64,000 nt of DNA from an uncultured Alphaproteobacteria bacterium (GTDB taxonomy: Bacteria; Pseudomonadota; Alphaproteobacteria; HIMB59; GCA-002718135), in NCBI GenBank assembly GCA_902515745.1, contig CABXWB010000003.1:1-64000 (forward strand). Reading direction: 5' to 3'. A program made the translations under genes and the position numbers. Each line of letters opens with the position of its first letter. Position 1 is the stretch's first letter. Below are positions 8,879-18,201 of the stretch, in pieces. Below the pieces are notes generated by a model. The model saw only the letters and a list, made by a program, of their open reading frames with translations, was not told where the DNA came from and did not search any database.

Positions 8879-9523
8879 ATGACTAAAAATAAAAATATTT
8901 TAATTATTTCACCTCATACAGATGATGCTGAACTGGGTTGTGGAGCTACTCTATATAAACTTAATAAAAAGGGTTATAAATTACATTATATTGCTTTTTC
9001 TGCGTGTGAAGATTCTGTTCCAAAGAATTTTAATAAAAATATACTTAAAACTGAAGTAAAAAAATCTACAGAAATCATAGGAGTAAATAATAAAAATTTA
9101 ACTATCTTTAATTTTAAAGTTAGAGAATTTTATAAAAATAGACAGGAAATTTTAGATATAATGATTAATTATAAACAAAGAATCAAACCTTTTATAATTT
9201 TTACAACCAGTATCAAAGATATTCATCAAGATCACAAAGTAATATGTGAAGAGTCGATTAGAGCTTTTAAATTTGAAAATCTTTTATCTTATGAATTACC
9301 GTGGAATGCAAAAAATTTTCAACCAAATTTTTATGTTGAAATAAAACAATCTGAATTTTTAAAAAAAATTAAATCTCTTTCAAAATATAGATCCCAAAAA
9401 TTTAGAAAATATTTTGATAATGATTTTATAAAATCACAAATATTATTTAGAGGCATCCAAAGTAAATTTAATCTAGCAGAGGCATTTGAAATAATTAATT
9501 TAAATAATGATATATCAATATAA
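8879..9523 (+). CDS. PIG-L/LmbE family N-deacetylase
   Basis: This 214-residue zinc-dependent deacetylase is of the PIG-L/LmbE family. It has the N-terminal metal motif SPHTDDAELGCGATL (His13, Asp15, Asp16) and a later HQDHKVI motif supplying the third ligand. Family members remove acetyl groups from GlcNAc-type sugars or related compounds. It follows the acyltransferase after 84 AT-rich bases and is convergent with the class V PLP enzyme (2 bases apart). It therefore marks the end of the polysaccharide island. It may deacetylate a sugar of the surface polymer, which is inferred from position. Confidence 0.82.
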   Translation: MTKNKNILIISPHTDDAELGCGATLYKLNKKGYKLHYIAFSACEDSVPKNFNKNILKTEVKKSTEIIGVNNKNLTIFNFKVREFYKNRQEILDIMINYKQRIKPFIIFTTSIKDIHQDHKVICEESIRAFKFENLLSYELPWNAKNFQPNFYVEIKQSEFLKKIKSLSKYRSQKFRKYFDNDFIKSQILFRGIQSKFNLAEAFEIINLNNDISI

Positions 9524-9525
9524 TA

Positions 9526-10767
9526 TTAAATCTTATCCATTGAATTTAGTAAATTATTTATATCTTCATTATTATTATAGTGAACAATACTAATTCTAAC
9601 TACACCGTCATTTGTGTCTATACCTAAATGCTTCAGGCATCTCCATGCATAAAAATTATCATTTCTAGTTGCAATCCCATTTTTTACTAATTCGTCTGAT
9701 ATGGATCTTGAAGTTTTATTTTTTGATACAAATGAGATTGTTGGAGCTCTATTTTTATTTTTAATTTTATTTTTACCTATCAATTTTAAATCTTTACGAT
9801 TTGAAATGTAATCAAGAACTGGATTTCCTAAATTTTCTTCATGTTTAGAAATTAATTGGTTTATTCTGGATATTTTCTTTGCGTTAAATTTGTCATCAAA
9901 ATGATGATTGTAGACATTTTCTAAATATTCATAAATCCCAATAATTGAAACAAGTTCTTCATGATTTGGTCCTCCTGGATTGATTGTATATGGATATTTA
10001 CCTTCTAAAAACTCATGATTTTGATTTGGGAGCTTACTGAGAATTTCTTTTTTTCCATAAAGTAATGCTAGATGTGGACCATAGGTTTTATACAAACTAA
10101 ATGTATAGAAATCTACACCCAATTCTTTTACATCAGGAAAACCGTGTGGTGCAAACGAAACTCCATCACCTATTACAATTATATTATTTCTATGTGCAAT
10201 TTCAGAAATAACTTTTAGGTTATTAACTGATCCAACAATATTAGAGCAGTGGGTTACTGCTAGTATTTTTGTTTTATTAGTAATTAATTTTTGTAAATCT
10301 TCAATTTCCAATTCGTGAGTATTTAAATTAAATTTCCATTCTTTAATTATTGCTCCATCATTTTTTAGTCTTATCCAAGGACTTATATTTGCTTCATGAT
10401 CTTGATTGGTAACAATTATTTCATCTCCAGGATCAATATATTTTTTTAATGCATTAGAAAGCACATATAAATTAATTGATGTAGAACCCCCTATTAGTAT
10501 TTCATTTTGTTCAGCATTGATAAGGTTTGCAAAAAGTTTGATAGCTTTATCCATATTTTGACCTGCTATTTTAGACATTGGATACTCAGCGTATGGTTGG
10601 ACCTTAGTTGAAACCATAAATTGATTTAATTTTGTAATAACATTTTTTGGAACATAACTACCTCCAGCATTTTCAAAGAAAGACCAATCTTTTGATAGGG
10701 GGTCACTAAATGCTGGAAATTGTGATCTTACGTAATCAATATCAAGTTTAATATTTTCTAATGTCAA
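9526..10767 (-). CDS. Class V PLP-dependent enzyme (cysteine desulfurase-like fold)
   Basis: This 413-residue fold-type I PLP enzyme has an N-terminal FENAGGSYVPK segment and IGGSTSINLYVLSNAL. The PLP-binding lysine lies in FYTFSLYKTYGPHLALLYG, and GDGVSFAPHGFPDV supplies the PLP-contacting Asp. The FENAGGSYVP opening and STSIN motif resemble the VC1184-type group of class V proteins, whose substrate is not settled. No reactive-cysteine desulfurase loop is evident. It is divergent from an aldehyde dehydrogenase (81 bases apart), suggesting a shared catabolic module. Aminotransferase, lyase or epimerase chemistry is possible. Confidence 0.75.
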   Translation of the reverse strand: MTLENIKLDIDYVRSQFPAFSDPLSKDWSFFENAGGSYVPKNVITKLNQFMVSTKVQPYAEYPMSKIAGQNMDKAIKLFANLINAEQNEILIGGSTSINLYVLSNALKKYIDPGDEIIVTNQDHEANISPWIRLKNDGAIIKEWKFNLNTHELEIEDLQKLITNKTKILAVTHCSNIVGSVNNLKVISEIAHRNNIIVIGDGVSFAPHGFPDVKELGVDFYTFSLYKTYGPHLALLYGKKEILSKLPNQNHEFLEGKYPYTINPGGPNHEELVSIIGIYEYLENVYNHHFDDKFNAKKISRINQLISKHEENLGNPVLDYISNRKDLKLIGKNKIKNKNRAPTISFVSKNKTSRSISDELVKNGIATRNDNFYAWRCLKHLGIDTNDGVVRISIVHYNNNEDINNLLNSMDKI

Positions 10768-10848
10768 ATTTACCTCTTATTGTATAATGTTCTATTCTAA
10801 TATAGAAAAAAATAAATAATAAATATTTATAATTTTAACTTTTTAAAT

Positions 10849-12279
10849 ATGATTGATAAACGTAAATTTTATATTAATGGTTTATGGGTAGACCCAATTA
10901 TAAAAAATGATTTTGAAGTCATAAATCCATCTAATGAGAAATCTTATGCTGTTATTTCTCTCGGCAGCAAGAAGGACGTTGATTTAGCTGTAAATGCAGC
11001 AAAGCAAGCATTTTTTATGTGGAGTCAGGTTGATAAAAAAGAAAAAATAATTTTACTAGAAAATTTATTTAAAATTTATAACGCTAGATGGAATGAAATA
11101 ACTCAAACAATGTCTGAAGAAATGGGTGCACCTTTGGACTGGTCATCTTCTGCTCAAACTTCTTCAGGAGCTGATCATATCAAAGATTTTATTTTAAGGT
11201 TAAAAAATTTTGAATTTGAAACTAAATTTAATAAACAATCAAATAATTATATAGTTTATGAACCAATTGGAGTATGTGGTCTGATTACACCATGGAATTG
11301 GCCAATCAACCAAATCACATTAAAAGTAATACCGGCATTAGCTACAGGCTGCACTATGATTTTGAAGCCATCCGAAATCGCACCTTTGTCAGGAATGCTC
11401 TTTACTGAAATAATTCATGAAGCTGGATTTCCTCCTGGTGTTATTAATTTAATAAATGGCGATGGTGATGGGGTAGGTACAGATTTATCTTCTCATAGTG
11501 ATATCGATATGATTTCTTTTACTGGCTCAACTAGAGCAGGAAAGCTTATTTCTAAAAATGCAGCAGATACAATTAAGAGAGTCTGCCTAGAATTAGGAGG
11601 TAAAGGGGGTAATATTATTTTTAGTGATTCACATTCTGAAGCAGTAAGAGAGGGTGTGAGAAACATAATGAGTAATTCTGGCCAATCTTGTGATGCACCA
11701 ACAAGAATGCTAGTTGAAAAATCAATCTATGAAAGAGCAATAGAAGAAGCTGCTGATGAAGCTAATAAAATTAAAGTTGATATTGCTTCTAAAAATGGAA
11801 ATCATATCGGTCCAGTTATTTCTAAAAAACAATATGATAAAATTATTGATTTAATTAATAGTGGCATAAACGAGGGTGCTACAATTATTGCTGGAGGTCC
11901 AGAAAAGCCAAATGGTTTAGATAAAGGATATTTTGTGAAACCTACAATATTTACAAATGTGAATAATGAAATGAGAATTGCAAAAGAAGAAATATTTGGT
12001 CCAGTGCTTTCAATAATTCCATTTGAGGACGAAGATGAAGCGGTATCAATTGTAAACGATACATCTTATGGTTTAGGAAACTATGTTCAAACACAAGATA
12101 AAGAAAAGGCAAAAAGAGTAGCAAGAAAATTTAGATCTGGAGGTGTATATATTAATGGGAATACAGCTGATTCAGGAACTCCTTTTGGCGGTTACAGGCA
12201 GTCTGGAAATGGCAGAGAAGGCGGTGATTGGGGTTTAGAAGAATATTTAGAAATTAAAACCATCTGTGGATGGGAATGA
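10849..12279 (+). CDS. NAD(P)-dependent aldehyde dehydrogenase
   Basis: This 476-residue ALDH-superfamily enzyme has TPWNWPINQI near the start, a GSTRAGK cofactor loop, the catalytic Glu in LELGGKG and the nucleophile Cys281 in NSGQSCDAP. KEEIFGPVLSIIPF and PFGGYRQSGNGREGG lie near the C-terminus. It oxidises an aldehyde to an acid; the sequence does not define which. Its neighbours (a butyrobetaine-hydroxylase-like dioxygenase and a GMC alcohol oxidase) suggest an amine- or betaine-type aldehyde such as trimethylaminobutyraldehyde or betaine aldehyde. This is inference. It is convergent with the dioxygenase gene, one base apart. Confidence 0.88.
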   Translation: MIDKRKFYINGLWVDPIIKNDFEVINPSNEKSYAVISLGSKKDVDLAVNAAKQAFFMWSQVDKKEKIILLENLFKIYNARWNEITQTMSEEMGAPLDWSSSAQTSSGADHIKDFILRLKNFEFETKFNKQSNNYIVYEPIGVCGLITPWNWPINQITLKVIPALATGCTMILKPSEIAPLSGMLFTEIIHEAGFPPGVINLINGDGDGVGTDLSSHSDIDMISFTGSTRAGKLISKNAADTIKRVCLELGGKGGNIIFSDSHSEAVREGVRNIMSNSGQSCDAPTRMLVEKSIYERAIEEAADEANKIKVDIASKNGNHIGPVISKKQYDKIIDLINSGINEGATIIAGGPEKPNGLDKGYFVKPTIFTNVNNEMRIAKEEIFGPVLSIIPFEDEDEAVSIVNDTSYGLGNYVQTQDKEKAKRVARKFRSGGVYINGNTADSGTPFGGYRQSGNGREGGDWGLEEYLEIKTICGWE

Positions 12280-12280
12280 T

Positions 12281-13420
12281 CTAAACTTTAATATTTTTAA
12301 AATAATTTAATCTTCCTATTATTTCATCTCTTTCAATATAATATCCTTGAAGATGTCTATTCCCAGAGTTTGGGTCAAATGAAGTTCTTCCATGTAATAC
12401 TCTTCTGTTGTTAAAACAAAAAATATCACCTGCTTCTAATTTAAAATCAATTTTAAATTTTTTATTTTGAAGAAGTGATGCAAAATATTGATAAGAGTCG
12501 TAAAATTTTTTCATTTTTTCAGGCTCAACATCTACAGCACCCATTGCAGCCATACTAAATCTAATATCATTATAATCATTATCTTTTGTTAATGTAATTA
12601 TTGGTGAATGAAGAATTCTGACTGCTTTTTGAGTATAATCTGTATCTTTAAATTTTACATTCGTTTGAGTTAAAATTTTAAAAACATCTTTTTCATTTTT
12701 TTTTAAATAATTTGCAACTGCAAAACCATCTACAACAGATGATAATCCACCATTAGCTTCATTTATTAAACAATGAAGAAATTGATAACCTGGAGCATAT
12801 TCGAAATAAGGCAAATCAGTATGATTTCTTAATGCATCTGCTGTGTAAGCAGTATTATTTGGTTTTGGAATATTAATTACTTCAAATGGTGTTCCAAAAA
12901 ATGTTTCTCTATGATGACTTATTCTATTTAATATTTTAAATGCAGATTTTTTTCTAGTAGGTGCATTTTTGATTAATGCAAAACCAAATGTATGAAGTAA
13001 ATCTAGCCATTTTCTCAAGTGTTTGTCATTTTTTATTACACTATTATGATCAACAATAATTTTCTTTAAATTTTTTTTTAATTTGCCATCCCAAAAAACA
13101 TAAGGTGATTTATATTTTCGGGTATTTATTTCGGTATAACAATGATCTCTTAGCCATTTTAAATTGAATTTGCTACTATGATCACCTTCACTCCAATCAA
13201 TATTGAGTTTATTTTTTTCAATTTTATAATTTTTAGGAAATATATTTTTACTAATAGTTAAAATATTAAAGACTCGCATATTTGCAGTAGGATGTATTGC
13301 TGTTGGACAATTATCTCTTAACCACATAAAATGGAATTTACTTTCAAAATTATCTTTCCACAAAATACTTAAATGGTCATTCTTTTTTTGTAATTTTTTT
13401 ACATGATATTTACTACTCAT
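12281..13420 (-). CDS. Gamma-butyrobetaine hydroxylase-like Fe(II)/2-oxoglutarate dioxygenase
   Basis: This 379-residue protein has two parts. Residues about 15-110 match the GBBH-like N-terminal domain, with the repeated hallmark FMWLRDNCPT and KWLRDHCYT. The rest is a TauD/TfdA double-stranded beta-helix with the metal pair in NHTDLPYFEYAPGYQ (H-x-D), the distal His in RRVLHGR and the 2-oxoglutarate Arg in GNRHLQGYY. The zinc-site cysteines of animal GBBH are mostly replaced (CPTAIHP in place of a Cys-rich loop). It probably hydroxylates a quaternary amine or amino-acid derivative. Trimethyllysine, butyrobetaine and other substrates all remain possible. Confidence 0.82.
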   Translation of the reverse strand: MSSKYHVKKLQKKNDHLSILWKDNFESKFHFMWLRDNCPTAIHPTANMRVFNILTISKNIFPKNYKIEKNKLNIDWSEGDHSSKFNLKWLRDHCYTEINTRKYKSPYVFWDGKLKKNLKKIIVDHNSVIKNDKHLRKWLDLLHTFGFALIKNAPTRKKSAFKILNRISHHRETFFGTPFEVINIPKPNNTAYTADALRNHTDLPYFEYAPGYQFLHCLINEANGGLSSVVDGFAVANYLKKNEKDVFKILTQTNVKFKDTDYTQKAVRILHSPIITLTKDNDYNDIRFSMAAMGAVDVEPEKMKKFYDSYQYFASLLQNKKFKIDFKLEAGDIFCFNNRRVLHGRTSFDPNSGNRHLQGYYIERDEIIGRLNYFKNIKV

Positions 13421-13470
13421 TTTGAAATTTTTATATCTGAATAAATTATCTTAGTATATTTAAGAAATTA

Positions 13471-14331
13471 ATGAAATCGAAAAATAATAATCTATTGGGA
13501 ATTTCTTTCATGTTATTCTCTATGTTTTGTCTAAGTATAAATGATATCACGTATAAATATTTAAGCTTTCATTTTCCTGTATGGGAGTCAATATTCTTCA
13601 GAGCACTAAGTGGAAGTATCATTGCAACTTTTTTAGCAATGTATTTTGGATTTGATAAGTTAAAAACTAAAAAACCAGTTGGACATGCTATCCGAGCTCT
13701 TTCTTCTTCTGCTTGTGTTGTATTCTATATTTACGGAATTAATCATTTAATGTTATCTGAAAACATTGCTATTGCACATTCTGCTCCCATTATTGCTGCT
13801 TTTCTTGCTGTACCAATACTTGGTGAGAGAATTGGGATTTTTAGAACAACTGCAATATTAATTGGTTTTATTGGTGTGTTAATTATTGTTAAGCCCGGTA
13901 CTGATTTGTTCAAATTAGAAACACTCTATCCTTTAATATCTGCAGCTTTTATGGCTTCTGTTTATTTATCAACAAGATCAGTAATGAGTACTGATTCTAG
14001 TGTTGCAATTGTTTTTTATTACTCTTTTTCATTATTAATTACGTCAATAATATTTTTTCCTGATAATTTTATTATGCCAAATAGAATTCAATTAATTTTT
14101 GCTATGAGTTTAGGTGTGATGGGATCACTAGGACATTTATTTATGTCTCAGGCAGCTAAATACGCAGATGTTGCAATTACTTCACCCTTTGAATACTCAG
14201 CTTTTATATTTGTAGGGATAATGGGTTATTTAATTTATTCTGAGGTTCCAACTTTTAGTATTTATTTAGGAGGGACAATTATTATTAGCACAGGAATATT
14301 TATAGCTTACAGAGAAAGAAAAAATAGCTAA
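13471..14331 (+). CDS. EamA/DMT-family inner-membrane transporter
   Basis: This 286-residue protein has ten hydrophobic helices arranged as two EamA repeats. Repeat one is marked by SINDITYKYLS and RALSGSIIATFLA, the repeat-one end by LGERIGIFRTTAILIGFIGV with IIVKPG, and repeat two by SPFEYSAFIFVGIMGYLIYSE. These are drug/metabolite transporter signatures. It starts 50 bases from the divergent dioxygenase and ends one base before the convergent MmgE/PrpD gene. It is likely a permease or exporter for a substrate or product of the surrounding catabolic cluster. Direction and substrate cannot be told from sequence. Confidence 0.85.
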   Translation: MKSKNNNLLGISFMLFSMFCLSINDITYKYLSFHFPVWESIFFRALSGSIIATFLAMYFGFDKLKTKKPVGHAIRALSSSACVVFYIYGINHLMLSENIAIAHSAPIIAAFLAVPILGERIGIFRTTAILIGFIGVLIIVKPGTDLFKLETLYPLISAAFMASVYLSTRSVMSTDSSVAIVFYYSFSLLITSIIFFPDNFIMPNRIQLIFAMSLGVMGSLGHLFMSQAAKYADVAITSPFEYSAFIFVGIMGYLIYSEVPTFSIYLGGTIIISTGIFIAYRERKNS

Positions 14332-14332
14332 A

Positions 14333-15658
14333 TTAAAAAATTATTTCTTTTAAATTTTTCTCCTTATTTTTTTGATTTCTTATTTTATTTAAAATACTTT
14401 TTTTACCTCCACATATTAAAAATTTATTATCAATATCTTCGTCTTTTAAAGGGTTATTTTTTCCTCCCTTAATATATGATATTTTTTCAATCAATATACT
14501 TCCATCATTCATTATTACTTTAATTATATCGGGATACTTAGGATCATAATCTTCAAAATTATTTGGCACTTTGTACGTGACTAGTTTAATCTTTCTAGTC
14601 ATGTTTAAACTTTTTTTATTTTTAGAAATATTTAAACTACTCAAATCAAATTTACCATTAATGAGAGCAGTTGCGAAACAATAACTCAATGAAAATCTAG
14701 CTTCAGTAGAATTTTTTGGTATATGAAATTTTGATACTCTGAACCAAGGTTCTGGAAACTCAATTGTAATAGATTTAATATTTTTTTTTATAAAAATTTT
14801 TTTATTAAAAATTAATCCTCCTTGTATTACTCTTTGTGAATAACTACAAACTGGCCAAAACTTAATGAAATTTGGAAATTTAATTATAGCATTTCCTAAA
14901 TCTGTTTTTTTAAAATTATTATTTAATTTTTTAGAAAATTTACTTCCATACAATTCAATAAATCCTCTCTCAATATTCCAAATATCTTGATTAGCTGTCC
15001 CTCCATTTTTTGCAAGTAAGGCTGATTGCACAGCTGCTTGGGCAGCAAAACCAATATGAAAAGCTTTTGTATCTTTGCCAAATTGCTGTTTTAAACCAGA
15101 TGAAAAACTTGTTGCAATAGAAATTGCATTTGCCATTTGATCCGCATTTAATTTTAACACTTTAGATACTGCTGCAGCTGTTCCAACCACACCTATTGTA
15201 TTTGCTGAATGCCATCCCTTATAATAATGATCATAACTTAGTGCTTGTCCTATTTTTATTATTAATTCATATCCTACTACCCATCCCTGATATATTTCTT
15301 CAATCGAGATATTTTTCATTTGAGCAATAGATATAAGAGCTGAAAAAATTGGCGCACTAGGATGAGATCCTGCTACGTATTCGTAATCATCAAAGTCTAT
15401 AGACGCTGATCTGACTCCATGTAAAAAACATGCTGTAGAAATAGATAATTTTTTTCCTCCTCCAAAAATCTTAATATTTCCTAAATTATTATTTTCTAAA
15501 CAGTATTTTAATGCAACCTTTGATTGTTTTTCTTTAACGCCTGATAATATACAAGCTAGAGTATCTATGAATGCATTTTCTGCCCTTTTATAAGTTACCT
15601 TATTGATATTAATTTTTTTTTGTGATGCCCAATTACAAAATTTTTTATGAAAACTCAT
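14333..15658 (-). CDS. MmgE/PrpD family protein
   Basis: This 441-residue protein has family landmarks: FIDTLACILSG near the N-terminus, SIDFDDYEYVAGSHPSAPIF (the acid-rich and H-P motif), GYELIIKIGQAL, and WHSANTIGVVGTAAAVSKVL. The family contains 2-methylcitrate dehydratase, cis-aconitate decarboxylase and several uncharacterised lyases. Its ATG overlaps the TGA of the upstream MaoC-like gene (ATGA), so the two are translationally coupled and probably act in sequence. Propionate-cycle partners (prpB, prpC) are absent here, so a 2-methylcitrate role is not supported by context. Confidence 0.82.
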   Translation of the reverse strand: MSFHKKFCNWASQKKININKVTYKRAENAFIDTLACILSGVKEKQSKVALKYCLENNNLGNIKIFGGGKKLSISTACFLHGVRSASIDFDDYEYVAGSHPSAPIFSALISIAQMKNISIEEIYQGWVVGYELIIKIGQALSYDHYYKGWHSANTIGVVGTAAAVSKVLKLNADQMANAISIATSFSSGLKQQFGKDTKAFHIGFAAQAAVQSALLAKNGGTANQDIWNIERGFIELYGSKFSKKLNNNFKKTDLGNAIIKFPNFIKFWPVCSYSQRVIQGGLIFNKKIFIKKNIKSITIEFPEPWFRVSKFHIPKNSTEARFSLSYCFATALINGKFDLSSLNISKNKKSLNMTRKIKLVTYKVPNNFEDYDPKYPDIIKVIMNDGSILIEKISYIKGGKNNPLKDEDIDNKFLICGGKKSILNKIRNQKNKEKNLKEIIF

Positions 15659-16473
15659 TTTTTATATTTTGCAATCATTGTAACTTCTTTTTTTTCATTA
15701 ATAATTCTTCCAATAATTTCATCTTCTAAATTTTCACCAATTTCTATAAAAAAATTATTGTTATATACAAGAGGCGCTGTAGCTTTATATTCAAAAGAAT
15801 TGAACTCAATCTTATTTTTTCTTGCAAGATTTAAAAGATAAGTTGCTTGAAGAGGTGCATGGACTAATAATCCCATATGGCCCTCATAATTTTTAGTATA
15901 ATCATTATCATAATGAATCTTATGTCCATTAAAAGTTAAAGCAGAATATCTAAATAGCAAAGTTGATGAACCAAAAATTTCTACTTTATCAATTAATTTT
16001 AATTCATCTTTTATTTTAGGAGTAATGGAGTTTTTATTTATTTTTTCTCTATAAACAGCAGTTTGATCTTCTGATACTACTAACTTATTTTTATTTAAAT
16101 ATTCATGATTAATATTAACAAAACATAGATTGCCTGATCTACCTTTCTTAAATTCAATACTTGAAATTGATGAATTTTTTATAATTTCAGATCCAATTTC
16201 AAATTCATCAAATATTTTTATTTTACCCCCAGCCCACATTCTAATTTTATAAGGTAACTCAGGTAAGAAAATTCCTAATTTTGTATTTCCATCTTTGTCT
16301 AGATCATTTATAGAAGCTATATCTGGGCTTAAGCATAAAAAAATTCCCTCAGGCACGGTTTGATCGCTTAAACAGTTTTGATCGATTGTGTTTTTTAAAT
16401 GATCAACTAATCGTGGAGTAATAATATCACTTCTTGAAATTTTCTTTCCAATCCAATCTTTGTAATTATCCAT
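15655..16473 (-). CDS. MaoC/FAS1-type hot-dog acyl-CoA hydratase (mesaconyl/itaconyl-CoA hydratase-like)
   Basis: This 272-residue protein has an N-terminal dehydratase-like half and a C-terminal hot-dog half. The segment LFRYSALTFNGHKIHYDNDY, with a downstream GLLVHAPLQATYLLNLA, is characteristic of FAS1-like hydratases that include mesaconyl-C4-CoA and itaconyl-CoA hydratases. Catalytic His and Asp are expected in the N-G-H-K-I-H-Y-D motif and are present. It is first in a two-gene transcript with MmgE/PrpD and divergent from the GMC oxidoreductase gene (60 bases apart). The substrate is probably a branched dicarboxyl-CoA, by family analogy only. Confidence 0.78.
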   Translation of the reverse strand: MDNYKDWIGKKISRSDIITPRLVDHLKNTIDQNCLSDQTVPEGIFLCLSPDIASINDLDKDGNTKLGIFLPELPYKIRMWAGGKIKIFDEFEIGSEIIKNSSISSIEFKKGRSGNLCFVNINHEYLNKNKLVVSEDQTAVYREKINKNSITPKIKDELKLIDKVEIFGSSTLLFRYSALTFNGHKIHYDNDYTKNYEGHMGLLVHAPLQATYLLNLARKNKIEFNSFEYKATAPLVYNNNFFIEIGENLEDEIIGRIINEKKEVTMIAKYKK

Positions 16474-16533
16474 ATTTAATATACTCGAGTTTACTTATAA
16501 ATTAATAATAAGTATAATTTATATTTTTAAAAA

Positions 16534-18171
16534 ATGAAAAAAACATTTGATTATATAATAGCAGGAGGAGGTTCTGCTGGCTGTACATTAGCCTCAAGAT
16601 TATCTGAAAATAAAGATATAAAGGTATTACTAATAGAAGCAGGGGGATCAGGAAAAAGTTTATTTACTCAAATGCCTGGTGGTAATGGATACATTTTTGG
16701 AAACCCTAAATTTGATTGGGGTTTTGAATCAATACCTCAACCTTCTTTAAATAATAGAAAAATTTTATACCCAAGAGGTAAAGGACTAGGAGGATCCTCT
16801 CTTTTAAACGGTATGATTTATATGAGAGGTGCTCCAGGTGATTTTAACAGGTGGAGACAAAAGGGTTTAGAGGGCTGGTCGTATAATGATGTATTGCCAT
16901 ATTTCAAAAAATCTGCGTCAGCTTTTCATAGAGAAAAAAATGAATATCATTCGCATTCAGGCCCTTTAAAACTTACACCAGCTGGTAATTACAACTCTAT
17001 TGATAAAGCATTTATTAATGCATGTGTTGAAGCAGGATCAGAAATTAATAATGATTTTTATAATGGCAATTTAAATGGTGTAGGGCGATATGATGTTAAA
17101 GTATGGAATGGAAAAAGACAATCATCTGCAGAAGCTTATTTGAAATTTAAACCTAGCAACTTAACAATTTATAAAAATACATCTGTAATAAAAATTTTAA
17201 TTGAGAAAAATAAAGCTAGAGGGTTGCTTTTATCAAGTGGTGAAGTTTATGCTTCATCAGAGGTAATATTATCTTTAGGAGCATTCGGTAGCCCCAAATG
17301 CTTAATGTTATCAGGAATTGGACCAGAAGAACATTTAAAAGAAAAAAACATAGAATTATTAATTAACTTACCTGGAGTAGGAGAAAACCTTCACGATCAT
17401 CCTGTTATGCCAATGAATTGGGGTTTCCAAAACAAAAATTTAAGTTTCTCTAAATATCAAAGAATAGATAAAGCAATTCTTGTTGGATTAAAATATATTT
17501 TATTTAAACAGGGATTAGCCGCAGCTCCTTTTTGGTCAACAAATCTATTTCATTCAATAAGAGAAAAGGATATGCCTGAAATACAAGTGTTCATGACACC
17601 TATGTGTTTTAAAGAAGAAAAAGATAACTGGTCTATGAGTTTAGACAATATATTAAATTTTGGTTCATTATTTTTTTCTAGAGGTAAAAAAGCTTTTCCA
17701 GGATTGCACTTTCAAATTAATTTATTAAGACCAAAGAGCACAGGAAGTGTTAAACTTAAAAGCTCAAACCCTAATGATGAACTTAATATCAATCCAAATT
17801 GGTTCACCGATCCATCTGATATGGAAGATATTATAGAAGGTATGAAGCATACTAGAGAGGTATTATCTAAACCAAGTTTAGCAAAAATTGTTTCTGAAGA
17901 ATTACTTCCAGGCCAAAAAATCAAAAGTGATCACGATTTAAAAGAGTCAGTTCGAAATCATGTACAAACCGGTCATCATCCTGCATCTACTTGTGCAATG
18001 GGTTCAAGTAACAACAAAATGGCTGTACTTGATAATCAACTTAAAGTTAGAGGAATAAATAATCTGAGAGTAGTAGATGCTTCATCCTTCCCTGATATGA
18101 TTAGTGGTAATATAAATGCATCTGTAATTATGTTAGCAGAAAAAGCCTCAGATATGATATTAAAAAATTAA
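16534..18171 (+). CDS. GMC-family FAD oxidoreductase (choline dehydrogenase-like)
   Basis: This 545-residue enzyme has the N-terminal FAD dinucleotide motif DYIIAGGGSAGCTLASRLSE and the GMC signature PRGKGLGGSSLLNGMIYMRG. The second GMC signature is GAFGSPKCLMLSGIGP, and the active-site histidine lies in TGHHPASTCAMGS. The C-terminus has VDASSFPDMISGNINASVIM. Length and motifs fit alcohol/choline dehydrogenase-type flavoproteins, which pass electrons to quinones or oxygen. With the adjacent aldehyde dehydrogenase it could oxidise an alcohol to an acid in two steps. True BetA identity is not claimed, because no betB/betI context is present. Confidence 0.88.
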   Translation: MKKTFDYIIAGGGSAGCTLASRLSENKDIKVLLIEAGGSGKSLFTQMPGGNGYIFGNPKFDWGFESIPQPSLNNRKILYPRGKGLGGSSLLNGMIYMRGAPGDFNRWRQKGLEGWSYNDVLPYFKKSASAFHREKNEYHSHSGPLKLTPAGNYNSIDKAFINACVEAGSEINNDFYNGNLNGVGRYDVKVWNGKRQSSAEAYLKFKPSNLTIYKNTSVIKILIEKNKARGLLLSSGEVYASSEVILSLGAFGSPKCLMLSGIGPEEHLKEKNIELLINLPGVGENLHDHPVMPMNWGFQNKNLSFSKYQRIDKAILVGLKYILFKQGLAAAPFWSTNLFHSIREKDMPEIQVFMTPMCFKEEKDNWSMSLDNILNFGSLFFSRGKKAFPGLHFQINLLRPKSTGSVKLKSSNPNDELNINPNWFTDPSDMEDIIEGMKHTREVLSKPSLAKIVSEELLPGQKIKSDHDLKESVRNHVQTGHHPASTCAMGSSNNKMAVLDNQLKVRGINNLRVVDASSFPDMISGNINASVIMLAEKASDMILKN

Positions 18172-18201
18172 TTATTTAGATAAATCATTAAAGATATATA
18201 A

